Source: Burkholderiales bacterium
GTDB lineage: Bacteria; Vulcanimicrobiota; Xenobia; Xenobiales; Xenobiaceae
DNA length: 35,334 nucleotides
Direction: 5' to 3'
Assembly: GCA_012799975.1 (NCBI GenBank)
Contig: JAAZKF010000035.1
Location: forward strand, 1-35,334
Made by a program: the position numbers and the translations under genes
Part shown: positions 1-7,603 of the stretch, piece after piece
Numbering within the stretch: position 1 is the stretch's first letter
How the letters are laid out: each line of letters opens with the position of its first letter
The notes under the pieces: generated by a model
Databases searched by the model: none
Seen by the model: only the letters and a program-made list of their open reading frames with translations
Told to the model about the DNA's origin: nothing

Positions 1-108
1 CCCTCCGCGGCCTGGGGCTACCATCAACAGCCGCCCATACACCCCCTCAGCCGGGCTCGGGAGGCCCCTGTCCCACCCGGAGGACTCCCTGCGCGCCGTT
101 GCCAGGGT

Positions 109-126
109 CCAGGCGGCGGATTCAGG
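109..126 (+). repeat. 18-bp repeat, left copy (inverted relative to 35211-35228)
   Basis: The 18-mer CCAGGCGGCGGATTCAGG here is the exact reverse complement of 35211-35228. Its 12-nt core GGCGGATTCAGG (115-126) occurs again at 25391-25402, and a near match to the reverse complement lies at 29846-29857. All copies are intergenic. It could be a small dispersed repeat. Function unknown. Confidence 0.45.
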
Positions 127-141
127 CAGATCTAGCTTTGT

Positions 142-170
142 TTGACACCACCGGGGGCGTGTGATATCCT
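142..170 (+). promoter_or_regulatory. sigma70-type promoter upstream of the 262-567 gene
   Basis: A perfect -35 TTGACA (142-147) is separated by 17 nt from the -10 hexamer TATCCT (165-170). Transcription would start near 177, giving a leader of about 85 nt before the ATG at 262. It is one of the clearest promoters in the window. A similar TTGACC/TATCCT pair lies on the minus strand at 29796-29823. Confidence 0.6.
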
Positions 171-261
171 GGCCGCGCCGGTGGCTCCGGCACGCTGCCC
201 GCCTCCGGCGACCCGCAGCCCAACTCCCCAGGAAGCGACCGCCTCCCAAAGCGAGAGAAGC

Positions 262-567
262 ATGAACCACAAGGCAAAGCTCCTCCGCACCTTCCTCGAA
301 CGTCACCAAGACCAGGGCACGTACCTGTGCTTCGACTACGTCGAAGGTCGGATCATCGACTTCGACAGCGATTATGTCCTGGTCCGCTCCTGTGGCGAAG
401 AGTCCGAGCAGCCCTTTGACGTGCTGATCCGCCTGGACCAGGTGACCTGCATCTATCCTGCCGAAGACAAGCTGGTCGAAGACGAGAAACTCCGCAAGCT
501 CGGGGAGATCTACGGCAAGCGCCCGGAGCCCAATCCAGGCGAGCCCGAGCCTCGCAGCGAAGGATAG
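262..567 (+). CDS. small conserved-looking protein, possible SH3/Sm-like barrel, unknown function
   Basis: A 101-residue protein. The ATG at 262 was chosen because the purine-rich stretch GAGAGAAG lies just upstream and because the region 5' of it looks like leader downstream of the promoter at 142-170. The central part (about residues 15-65) reads as alternating short strands: a GTYLCFDYVEGRIIDFD segment, then DYVLVRS, then DVLIRLDQVTCIYP. That spacing of G/V/D-rich strands recalls small five-stranded barrels of the Sm/Hfq or SH3 type, but I recognise no family signature. The C-terminal 20 residues are Pro/Glu/Arg-rich and probably disordered. There is no signal peptide or membrane segment. 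It is followed by an inverted repeat (584-623), so it may be monocistronic. Confidence 0.6.
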   Translation: MNHKAKLLRTFLERHQDQGTYLCFDYVEGRIIDFDSDYVLVRSCGEESEQPFDVLIRLDQVTCIYPAEDKLVEDEKLRKLGEIYGKRPEPNPGEPEPRSEG

Positions 568-583
568 TCCCCCAGGACGAGAG

Positions 584-623
584 GTCCGCAAGTCCAAGAC
601 CCTGAATCCGGTGACTTGCGGGC
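584..623 (+). terminator. inverted repeat, possible terminator between the small gene and terC
   Basis: CCGCAAGTC (586-594) and GACTTGCGG (613-621) form a perfect 9-bp stem with an 18-nt loop, extendable by one wobble and one G-C pair to 584-623. The downstream TTCTTGCCGTTTT tract is only moderately T-rich, so this is either a weak terminator or a structured leader of terC. I looked for the yybP-ykoY manganese riboswitch, common upstream of terC/alx genes, and did not recognise its conserved core. Confidence 0.45.
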
Positions 624-714
624 TTCTTGCCGTTTTGGGTAGAGAAGGGGTTGGGCTTGAGCGTCGAAAGGCCCCGGAATCATCCAGGCAGTGTGACGGA
701 GGCCCGGAATTCCT

Positions 715-1725
715 GTGACATCCTTTGATTTGTGGCGGTGGGGCCTCTTCCATGTCTTCATCCTGGGCATGCTGGCCCTGGACCTGGGAGTCTTCAATCG
801 CAAGGCCCACACCGTCAAGATCCGCGAGGCCCTGACCTGGAGCGCCGTCTGGATCATCCTGGCTCTGCTCTTCTGCGCCAGGATCTACTACTTCGAGTCT
901 CATGACCTGGCCATGAAGTGGCTGACCGCCTACGTCGTCGAGAAGTCCCTGTCGGTGGACAACATCTTCGTCTTCGTCCTGATCTTCAGCTACTTCCGCG
1001 TCCCCTCTGAATACCAGCACCGGGTGCTCTACTGGGGCATCCTCGGCGCGGTCCTCATGCGGGCCTTCCTGATCGCCTTCAGCGTCACGCTGGTACACAT
1101 GTTTTCCTGGGTGATGTACTTATTTGGGCTCTTCCTGGTGGTTTCCGGTTTGAAGTTCGCCTTTCAGGACGAGGAGGGCGTCCATCCCGAACGCAACCCG
1201 ATCTTCCGGGCCGCTCGCCGCTATCTTCGGGTCACTCCGGACTACGTGGGGGCTTCCTTCCTGACTCGGATCGACTCCCGATGGTATGCCACGCCGCTCT
1301 TCCTGGTGCTGGTGGTCGTCGAGTCCACCGATCTGCTCTTCGCCATCGACTCCATCCCGGCGGTCATCGCCGTGACGAAGGACCCCTTCACCGTCTACAC
1401 CTCCAACATCATGGCCATCCTGGGGTTGCGCGCGTTGTACTTCGCCTTGGCCGGGGTGATGGAAAAATTCCATTACCTGAAGTTCGGCCTGTCGCTGATC
1501 CTGGTCTTCATCGGAGTCAAGATGATCCTGGAGGAAGGGGCGCACCATTGGCATCCGGCTGGCGATTGGGAAATGCCGATCCTGTGGTCCCTGGGCCTGA
1601 TCCTGGGGACGCTTGTCACCACCATCGGGGCTTCCTTGATTTTCCCCAAGCGAGTTGCGGCCAGTGTGCCCGCCCTGCCCGAGCCCGGCGCGGCGGATCC
1701 CGAAACATTGATCGAGATCCAATAA
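715..1725 (+). CDS. TerC/Alx-family integral membrane protein (probable metal exporter)
   Basis: A 336-residue polytopic inner-membrane protein of the TerC family, whose Alx/MeeF/YkoY-type members export Mn2+ or related cations. About eight to nine hydrophobic helices are visible. Family-typical acidic membrane motifs are present: ALDLGVFNR near the N terminus, EKSLSVDNIFVFVLIF around residue 80, and ESTDLLFAIDSIPAV around residue 205, followed by the usual TSNIMAILGLRALYF segment. The GTG start at 715 follows GGAGG at 698-702, a rather long spacing; no better start precedes the first helix. The next gene begins 72 nt downstream, so it could be the first gene of the polyamine/DUF4178 transcript, though nothing proves it. 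Confidence 0.9.
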   Translation: MTSFDLWRWGLFHVFILGMLALDLGVFNRKAHTVKIREALTWSAVWIILALLFCARIYYFESHDLAMKWLTAYVVEKSLSVDNIFVFVLIFSYFRVPSEYQHRVLYWGILGAVLMRAFLIAFSVTLVHMFSWVMYLFGLFLVVSGLKFAFQDEEGVHPERNPIFRAARRYLRVTPDYVGASFLTRIDSRWYATPLFLVLVVVESTDLLFAIDSIPAVIAVTKDPFTVYTSNIMAILGLRALYFALAGVMEKFHYLKFGLSLILVFIGVKMILEEGAHHWHPAGDWEMPILWSLGLILGTLVTTIGASLIFPKRVAASVPALPEPGAADPETLIEIQ

Positions 1726-1730
1726 AGGGC

Positions 1731-1805
1731 ATGAAACCCATCACCACCCCTTGGCCAGAAGGGAATCCAGCCGAGATGCGGGAACTGGCATGTCGCCTTG
1801 CTTGA
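1731..1805 (+). CDS. possible 24-residue leader peptide overlapping the DUF4178 gene start
   Basis: An ATG at 1731 is preceded closely by AAAGGG (1724-1729) and opens a 24-codon reading frame. Its TGA (1803-1805) falls inside the start region of the next gene (TTG at 1798). The encoded peptide has no hydrophobic segment and no recognisable motif. The arrangement would suit translational coupling, because the downstream TTG has no Shine-Dalgarno sequence of its own. It could equally be chance coding in a 72-nt gap; codon usage cannot settle so short a frame. Confidence 0.25.
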   Translation: MKPITTPWPEGNPAEMRELACRLA

Positions 1806-3774
1806 AATCGCTTGCCCCTCCTGCGGCGACGCCATCCGCTTTCGCTCCGAAAGCTCGGTCTACTCGACCTGTCCTTCATGCCGTTCCCTGCTGGTCCGCC
1901 ATGACGTGAACGTCGAGCTGCTGGGGAAGGTAGCCGACCTGCAGCCCGACGGAACTCCCATCCAGATCGGGACCTCCGGGGTCTTCAACGGGGCGGCCTT
2001 CGAGGTGCTGGGACGGATCCAGATCCTCCACCCCGAAGGCTACTGGAACGAGTGGTTCCTTCTTTTCCAGGATGGCTCCCACGGCTGGCTGGGCGAGGCC
2101 ATGGGCGAGTACTTCGTCTCGTCCTTGGCCCAGATCGAGCCCCAGGCCATACCGGACTTCGCCGACCTGCATGTGGGCAAGGCAATGCTCGTCGGCTCGC
2201 GCGAGCTGGTCGTGACCAACCTGGCCCAGGCCCGGGCTGTCTCCTTCCAGGGCGAGCTGCCCTTCGTGATGAGCACGGAATACGAGCTTCCCTATGCGGA
2301 CTTCCGCTCCTCAGGACGGACGGGGGCCACCCTGGACTACTCCGAAGAGCAGCCCCTCCTCTTCGTGGGCTCCTTCCTGGACTTCGAAGAGCTGCAATTC
2401 AGGGGGCTGCGTGACCCTGAGGAGATGGTCGAGCAGCGCTCGGCTGCCCAAGCCAAGGTACTGCGCTGCCCCAACTGTGGAGCTCCCCACGAGCTGGCCG
2501 GAGGCCCCCGCAGCCAAACCCTGGCCTGCCCCTTCTGCGACGCCGGGATCGACCTGACCGACCCCAACTACGGCCTTCTGTGGAAGATCCAGAAGGCCCC
2601 CAAGGAGGAGCCGGATATCCCCCTGGGCAGCAAGGGAAACCTGGACGGTGCGGTCTGGGAATGCCTGGGCTTCCAACGCCGCTTCGTGCGCATCGAGGGC
2701 ATCGACTACTACTGGAGCGAGTACGTCTGCTACAACCGGGAACGAGGCTACCGTTACCTGGTGGAGTCTTCGGGCCACTGGACCTGGGTAGCTCCCTTGC
2801 ACAAGCTGCCGACGGGCTCGGACGGACGGCCGGTACACGGCTGGCCCCCCCGGGACTTCCTGGTGCTGAACGGGAAGAAGTTCAAACACTTCCAGTCCGC
2901 TACCGGGCAGGTCTCCTACGTGAAAGGAGAATTCCCCTGGCGGGTCAAGGTGGAGGACTCCGCCGGGCTGCATGACTATGTCTGCCCGCCCCAGATCCTC
3001 TCGGCCGAGGTCACCGCCGACGGGATGACCTGGTCGCTGGGTCGTTACCTGGAACCTGAAGAGGTCTGGAGCGCCTTCGAACTTTCCGGGAATCCGCCCG
3101 TACGCAGCGGCGTCGGAGCCAACCAGCCCTCCCCCCTGGCCGATACTCTGCGCACGGCCTGGATGCAGTATGCGGTCTTCTTCCTGGTCGGCTTCCTGAT
3201 AATGATCGGCTTCTCGATCCTTTCGGCGCGAGCCCCCGTCCTGGTCCAGGAATTCGTGACCGTGCAGGGTGAGGAACCCAGCGTGGTGACCCGTCCCTTC
3301 GAACTGGAGGGGCGGACCTCGAACCTGGTGATCCGCCTCCAGACGGATCTCGACAACCGCTGGGCCTACTTCGACATGGCCCTGATCAACGAAAAGACCC
3401 GCGAGGCCAGGATCTTCTCGCAGAGCGTCAGCTACTACCACGGTTCTTCAGGAGGCGAGAGCTGGCGGGAGGGCAACAGGACCGAGGATGTGACGGTCCC
3501 CTCGGTCCCCTCCGGCACCTACATCCTTCGGATCGAGCCCCAGACCGGCACGGGGAACACGCCCGAAAACCTCTCAGCCAAGGACTCCAATGCCGGTCAG
3601 CCGGTCCTGCAATACAAAATCTTCCTGACCCGGGATGTTCCCTCCTGGGGCTATATGTGGTTCCTGATGCTCGTACTGGCGATCTACCCCATCTTTATCT
3701 TGATCCGCTGCGGGTCCTTCGAACAGAAGCGCTGGATGGAGAGCGACCACCCCCCCGGGGAATCCTCGGATTAG
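1798..3774 (+). CDS. DUF4178 membrane protein with two zinc ribbons
   Basis: A 658-residue protein with a duplicated layout: a zinc ribbon (C6-x2-C9, C25-x2-C28) and a DUF4178 domain, then a second ribbon (C224, C227, C244, C247) and a second DUF4178 domain containing the WSEYVCYN segment. A membrane helix (about 457-478) follows, then an extracytoplasmic beta-rich region (about 490-610) and a C-terminal helix (about 618-640). DUF4178 proteins are known from clusters with aminopropyltransferases and DUF350 proteins, as here, but their biochemical role is not established. The TTG start at 1798 is the only start upstream of the first ribbon; it lacks a clear ribosome-binding site and may be coupled to the short frame ending at 1805. 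The next gene begins 18 nt downstream. Confidence 0.85.
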   Translation: MLEIACPSCGDAIRFRSESSVYSTCPSCRSLLVRHDVNVELLGKVADLQPDGTPIQIGTSGVFNGAAFEVLGRIQILHPEGYWNEWFLLFQDGSHGWLGEAMGEYFVSSLAQIEPQAIPDFADLHVGKAMLVGSRELVVTNLAQARAVSFQGELPFVMSTEYELPYADFRSSGRTGATLDYSEEQPLLFVGSFLDFEELQFRGLRDPEEMVEQRSAAQAKVLRCPNCGAPHELAGGPRSQTLACPFCDAGIDLTDPNYGLLWKIQKAPKEEPDIPLGSKGNLDGAVWECLGFQRRFVRIEGIDYYWSEYVCYNRERGYRYLVESSGHWTWVAPLHKLPTGSDGRPVHGWPPRDFLVLNGKKFKHFQSATGQVSYVKGEFPWRVKVEDSAGLHDYVCPPQILSAEVTADGMTWSLGRYLEPEEVWSAFELSGNPPVRSGVGANQPSPLADTLRTAWMQYAVFFLVGFLIMIGFSILSARAPVLVQEFVTVQGEEPSVVTRPFELEGRTSNLVIRLQTDLDNRWAYFDMALINEKTREARIFSQSVSYYHGSSGGESWREGNRTEDVTVPSVPSGTYILRIEPQTGTGNTPENLSAKDSNAGQPVLQYKIFLTRDVPSWGYMWFLMLVLAIYPIFILIRCGSFEQKRWMESDHPPGESSD

Positions 3775-3792
3775 TCTGGTACGGAGACGAAC

Positions 3793-3966
3793 ATGAAATT
3801 CTGGTACGGAATCCTGGGAACCGCCGCCTTGGCCCTGCTCTTCTGGATCCAATTCGTGGGTTGGGCACCGACTCCGGTCGACCAGTTGCCGGATGCCCCC
3901 AAGAACATCCGCAACAACCCGGCTGCCTATCGGAGCTTCTACGCTGTCGGCTTCCACGGCAAGTAG
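3793..3966 (+). CDS. 57-residue small membrane protein in the polyamine/DUF4178 island
   Basis: An ATG at 3793 with GGAGA at 3783-3787 opens a 57-codon frame ending in TAG at 3964-3966, 12 nt before the aminopropyltransferase ATG. The product starts MKFWYGILGTAALALLFWI, a single hydrophobic helix with one leading lysine, followed by a soluble tail of about 35 residues with NIRNNPAAYRSFYAVGFHGK at its end. This predicts an N-in single-pass membrane protein with an external tail, or an uncleaved signal anchor. I know no named family for it. The tight spacing on both sides (18 and 12 nt), good ribosome-binding site and coherent helix argue it is a real member of the operon. Confidence 0.75.
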   Translation: MKFWYGILGTAALALLFWIQFVGWAPTPVDQLPDAPKNIRNNPAAYRSFYAVGFHGK

Positions 3967-3978
3967 GCCAGGACTTCG

Positions 3979-5475
3979 ATGCCCCAACTGATCCTGCTGT
4001 CGGTTTTCGTAATCGCGACTTGCGGGCTGGTCTACGAGTTGCTGGCGGGGACCCTGGCCAGCTATCTGTTGGGCGACTCGGTCCTGCAGTTCTCGACGGT
4101 AATCGGGACCTACCTCTTCGCCATGGGGGTGGGATCGTGGTTTTCGAAGTTCGTGGTCCGGGGATTGCTGGCCCGATTCATCCAACTCCAGATCATGGTG
4201 GGTCTGCTGGGCGGCCTCTCAGCTCCCCTGCTCTTCCTGACCTTCGGTCATGCCTCGGCGGGAGCCTTCCGGCTGCTCTTGTACCTGGTGGTCTTCCTGC
4301 TCGGAATGTTGGTCGGCCTGGAGATCCCCCTCATCCTGCGCATCCTGAAGGACCGCCTGGAGTTCCGCGACCTGGTCTCGCAGGTCCTGGCCCTGGACTA
4401 TATCGGCGCCCTCCTGGCCTCAGTCCTCTTCCCGATGGTCCTGGTCCCCTATCTGGGCCTGATCCGGACGGCCTGCTTCTTCGGTCTGATCAACGTGGCC
4501 GTGGCCCTGGTCTTCCTGCACACCATGAGGTCCCAAGTGGCTTCCCGGGCCTGGCTGGGCATCCAGGCCGGTCTGGCAGCACTGGTCCTGGTCGGATGTT
4601 TCGCGGCCTCCGAGCACATCACCCGGCTCTCTGAAGAAGCGCTGTACACCGACGAAATCATCCTGACCCGCGACAGCCCCTACCAGCGGATGGTGCTGAC
4701 GCGCCATCGCGATGACCTGCGCCTGTATCTGAACAACAACCTGCAGTTCTCATCCCAGGACGAATACCGGTATCACGAGGCCCTGGTCCAACCCGCCCTG
4801 GCCAGCGCCCCCAATCCCCGCCGGGTCCTGCTCCTGGGCGGAGGCGACGGCCTGGCGGCCCGCGAGGTCTTGCGCGATCCGCGCGTCCAGTCGATAACCC
4901 TGGTCGATCTGGACCCCGAGATGACCCGAACCTTCGCCACCCACCCGCTTCTGACCAGCCTCAACGAGGGGTCACTGACCTCGCCCCAAGTGCGGGTGGT
5001 CAACCAGGACGCCTTCATCTGGCTGGAAGAGAACCCGGACATCTTCGACGTCATCCTGGTGGACTTCCCCGACCCCAGCAACTTCTCGCTCGGGAAGCTC
5101 TATACCACAACCTTCTACCGCAGGTTGCGCGCCCACCTGGCTCCAGACGGGGCTTGCGCCATCCAGTGCACCTCCCCGATGTTCGCCCGGCGCTCCTTCT
5201 GGTGCATCGTCCAGACCCTGGCCGATGTGGGCTTCCAGGTCCGTCCCTACCACACCTACGTCCCTTCTTTCGGGGAGTGGGGCTTCTGCCTGGCGACGAC
5301 CCGGGAGGTTCCCGTCCCCCAGGCCCGGGGCGAGCGCTACCTGACCCCTGCGACCTGCGCAGCCATGTTCGAATTCCCCGCGGACATCGAATCCCTGCCC
5401 GTCGAAGTCAACCACCTGTACAATCAGGCCCTGGTACGCTACTACGACGCCGAATGGCGGGCCATCATCGAGTGA
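3979..5475 (+). CDS. speE: membrane-anchored polyamine aminopropyltransferase (spermidine-synthase family)
   Basis: A 498-residue protein. Residues 1 to about 210 form a bundle of roughly seven hydrophobic helices; the rest is a spermidine-synthase-type Rossmann domain. Visible signatures are DEYRYHEAL (261-269), the SAM/dcSAM glycine loop LLLGGGDGLAAREVL (285-299), the acidic loop VDLDPEM (309-315) and the later LVDFPDPSN catalytic loop. Such enzymes move an aminopropyl group from decarboxylated SAM to a diamine, but the true acceptor of the membrane-fused class is uncertain. No SAM decarboxylase gene occurs in the window. The stop codon overlaps the GTG of the next gene (GTGA), implying coupled translation with a flavin amine oxidase, a plausible partner acting on a related amine. 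Confidence 0.88.
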   Translation: MPQLILLSVFVIATCGLVYELLAGTLASYLLGDSVLQFSTVIGTYLFAMGVGSWFSKFVVRGLLARFIQLQIMVGLLGGLSAPLLFLTFGHASAGAFRLLLYLVVFLLGMLVGLEIPLILRILKDRLEFRDLVSQVLALDYIGALLASVLFPMVLVPYLGLIRTACFFGLINVAVALVFLHTMRSQVASRAWLGIQAGLAALVLVGCFAASEHITRLSEEALYTDEIILTRDSPYQRMVLTRHRDDLRLYLNNNLQFSSQDEYRYHEALVQPALASAPNPRRVLLLGGGDGLAAREVLRDPRVQSITLVDLDPEMTRTFATHPLLTSLNEGSLTSPQVRVVNQDAFIWLEENPDIFDVILVDFPDPSNFSLGKLYTTTFYRRLRAHLAPDGACAIQCTSPMFARRSFWCIVQTLADVGFQVRPYHTYVPSFGEWGFCLATTREVPVPQARGERYLTPATCAAMFEFPADIESLPVEVNHLYNQALVRYYDAEWRAIIE

Positions 5476-7073
5476 TCGGCCGCCGCGAATTCCTGGCTGG
5501 ACTGGGGATGGGAGGCGCCCTGCTGGCGGCTGCAGGCTGCCGCCGTCGAAAAGACTTTCCGGGTTGCCTGGTGGGCAGCGCTGAACGTCGGGGGCACGGA
5601 CTCTTCGCGCCCCCTCGCAAGCCCCCCGCTCGTCGTGAACGCGTCGCCGTGGCCATCCTGGGAAGCGGCGTGGCCGGCCTGAGTGCAGCCTGGAAACTGG
5701 GACGGGAGGGCATGGATGATTTCCGGGTCCTGGAAGTAGAGGACCAGGCGGGCGGCAACTGCCGATACGCCGAGTATCCCGAATCCAGGGCGCCCTGGGC
5801 CGCCCACTACCTGCCCGTTCCGACCCAGGAGGCCCGAGCCACCCTGGAACTTCTCGATGAGCTGGGCCTGGTGCGAGGTTGGACCCCATCCGGGGACCCG
5901 ATCTACGATGAGCGCCATCTCTGTCACGCCCCGGACGAGCGCCTGTATCAGTTCGGACGTTGGGAGGAAGGGCTCTACCCCCACCTGGGCGCCACCCCCG
6001 ACGACCTGCGCCAGATCCGGGCCTTCTATGCCGAAGTCGAGCGCTGGCAGTCCCGACTCGACAAATCGGGCCGTCGGGCCTTTGCCATCCCCGTCGACCT
6101 GTCTTCTCCGGAAGCCCGGGAACTGGACCTGGTCTCGATGTCCCAGTACCTGACGAGTCAGGGGTGGACCTCGGAAAGACTGCGCTGGCACATCGAGTAT
6201 GGTTGTCGCGACGACTACGGGACGTCGCTGGAGTCGACCTCGGCCTGGGCCGGAATGCACTACTTCGCCAGCCGCTCGCCGGATCGGGCCGGGCCACCCG
6301 GGGCGCTCTTCACCTGGCCGGAGGGGAACGGCTGGCTGCTCCGGGCCATGCTGGAGCGCGTCGGCCCCCGGCTGACCACAGGAACGCTGGTGTACAGAGT
6401 CGCCGAGGCAGGTCGCGGGGTAGAGGTGGACTACCTGGACCAGGCTCGCGGTGAACCGGTGCGCCTGCAAGCCGACCGCGTGGTGTATGCCCTGCCGACC
6501 TTCCAGCGTGCCCGTATCCTGGAAGGCAGTCCTGCCTTCCGAGATTTCACCTTCTGTCCCTGGATCGTAGCCAACCTGGTCCTGGACCGTCCACCCGAAT
6601 CGGGGCATGGTTTTCCCTTGAGCTGGGACAACGTGATCTACGACTCCCCGTCCCTGGGCTACGTCGTGGCCACCCATCAGGACCTGAAATCCCGAACCAC
6701 CGGGCCCACGGTCCTGACCTGGTACCGTTCCTTCGTCGAGGACCCCTCACAGATCCGCTGGGGGTTGCTGAGCAGGACCTGGGAGAGCTTCCGGGACGAG
6801 ATTCTGGCCGACCTGGTCCCGGTGCACCCGGACCTGCCCGAGAAGATCCGGAGACTGGACGTGATGGTCCTGGGCCACGCGATGATCCGCCCCGTTCCGG
6901 GGCTGGTCTGGGGTTCCGAGCGCCGCCGGGCTGCCCTCCCCCAAGGTCGGATCCACTTCGCCCACTCCGATCTGTCGGGAATCTCACTTTTCGAGGAGGC
7001 CCAATATCACGGGGTCCGAGCCGCTCAGGAGGTGCTCCGGGCCGGCGGAGTCTCCTTCGACTCTTCGCTATAG
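5472..7073 (+). CDS. Tat-exported lipoprotein FAD-dependent amine oxidase
   Basis: A 533-residue flavoprotein. The GTG at 5472 overlaps the upstream stop codon by 4 nt and yields the N terminus IGRREFLAGLGMGGALLAAAGC. This has a twin-arginine motif (R4-R5-E-F-L), a hydrophobic stretch and a lipobox ending at C23, so the folded, FAD-loaded protein is probably exported by Tat and lipid-anchored. The dinucleotide-binding motif AILGSGVAGLSAAWKL lies around residues 57-72, and the C terminus carries the flavin amine-oxidase signature HFAHSDLSGISLFEEAQYHG. By family and position it probably oxidises an amine, possibly a polyamine made by the preceding enzyme; that substrate is inference. A spacer of 123 nt separates it from the DUF350 gene. 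Confidence 0.85.
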   Translation: MIGRREFLAGLGMGGALLAAAGCRRRKDFPGCLVGSAERRGHGLFAPPRKPPARRERVAVAILGSGVAGLSAAWKLGREGMDDFRVLEVEDQAGGNCRYAEYPESRAPWAAHYLPVPTQEARATLELLDELGLVRGWTPSGDPIYDERHLCHAPDERLYQFGRWEEGLYPHLGATPDDLRQIRAFYAEVERWQSRLDKSGRRAFAIPVDLSSPEARELDLVSMSQYLTSQGWTSERLRWHIEYGCRDDYGTSLESTSAWAGMHYFASRSPDRAGPPGALFTWPEGNGWLLRAMLERVGPRLTTGTLVYRVAEAGRGVEVDYLDQARGEPVRLQADRVVYALPTFQRARILEGSPAFRDFTFCPWIVANLVLDRPPESGHGFPLSWDNVIYDSPSLGYVVATHQDLKSRTTGPTVLTWYRSFVEDPSQIRWGLLSRTWESFRDEILADLVPVHPDLPEKIRRLDVMVLGHAMIRPVPGLVWGSERRRAALPQGRIHFAHSDLSGISLFEEAQYHGVRAAQEVLRAGGVSFDSSL

Positions 7074-7196
7074 CAGAATTCGCTCGGACCGCCAGGGACC
7101 AGGGAGGCAGGCACGAAAGAGGCCCCTGGAGTGCAGGCCTGACCATCCTGGCGCCCTGGGACTCCAGTAAGCCCGGAGCGCGGGCATCTGAGGAAG

Positions 7197-7469
7197 GTGA
7201 AGACACTGATGACTGGTGAATGGGTCGAAGCCCTCAAAACCCTGGTCTGGGCCCTGGTGGCCTCTGTAGCCATGAGCCTGTCCTTGGGACTCCTGATGTT
7301 CGTCTGGGACAAGATGACCCCCCGCATAGACGAATGGGAGGAGCTCAAGAAGGGCAACGTGGCCGTGGCCATCGTGATGGCCGCCGTGATCCTGACCTTC
7401 GGAATCGTGATAGCCTCTGTCCTGCATCAAGGGATCACCATCCAACCCCCGAACCTCGGGATGCCCTGA
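7197..7469 (+). CDS. DUF350-family small membrane protein
   Basis: A 90-residue protein with two hydrophobic helices (about residues 12-37 and 53-78) separated by a charged loop, DKMTPRIDEWEELKKGN. The hydrophobic pattern, loop with Glu-Leu-Lys-Lys-Gly-Asn and second helix AVAIVMAAVILTFGIVIAS are typical of DUF350 (YjfL-type) proteins. In several bacteria these lie beside aminopropyltransferase, DUF4178 or glutathionylspermidine-synthase genes, matching the context here. Function is not established. The start is uncertain: GTG at 7197 is directly preceded by AGGAAG (spacing too short unless GAGG at 7190-7193 is used), while the in-frame ATG at 7209 would give 86 residues. Confidence 0.82.
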   Translation: MKTLMTGEWVEALKTLVWALVASVAMSLSLGLLMFVWDKMTPRIDEWEELKKGNVAVAIVMAAVILTFGIVIASVLHQGITIQPPNLGMP

Positions 7470-7495
7470 TCTCCGAGATCCACCTGGACCGTAGT

Positions 7496-7526
7496 CGGAG
7501 GGACCTGCTCGCCGGCGGGTCCTTCT
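7496..7526 (+). promoter_or_regulatory. hairpin in the glnA leader
   Basis: GGACCTGC (7501-7508) and GCGGGTCC (7515-7522) pair around the loop TCGCCG, and flanking bases extend the stem to about 11 bp (7498-7525, with a G-T wobble). It lies 29 nt after the DUF350 stop and about 80 nt before the glnA start. With only TTCT after it, it is a weak terminator candidate or a 5' leader structure. I did not recognise the glutamine (glnA) riboswitch consensus here. Confidence 0.4.
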
Positions 7527-7603
7527 GCGATCCGGCGGAGGAGATACCTGCCGGTCACAGAATGCCCCGCCCCAACTCGGGGGACGACAAGGGAGGCCTA
7601 CCT

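Noticed and set aside
568-714. yybP-ykoY manganese riboswitch before terC
   Set aside because: Only a simple inverted repeat is visible; the conserved core sequences were not found.
5154-5471. Upstream extension of the amine oxidase frame
   Set aside because: It overlaps the aminopropyltransferase coding region, whereas the GTG at 5472 gives a clean Tat/lipoprotein signal.
7110-7123. GGCACG-N6-GC resembling a sigma54 -24/-12 promoter upstream of DUF350/glnA
   Set aside because: The -24 half is good and the spacing is right, but the -12 half reads AGGC instead of TTGC, and no enhancer-binding protein or upstream palindrome is visible. Too weak to call.
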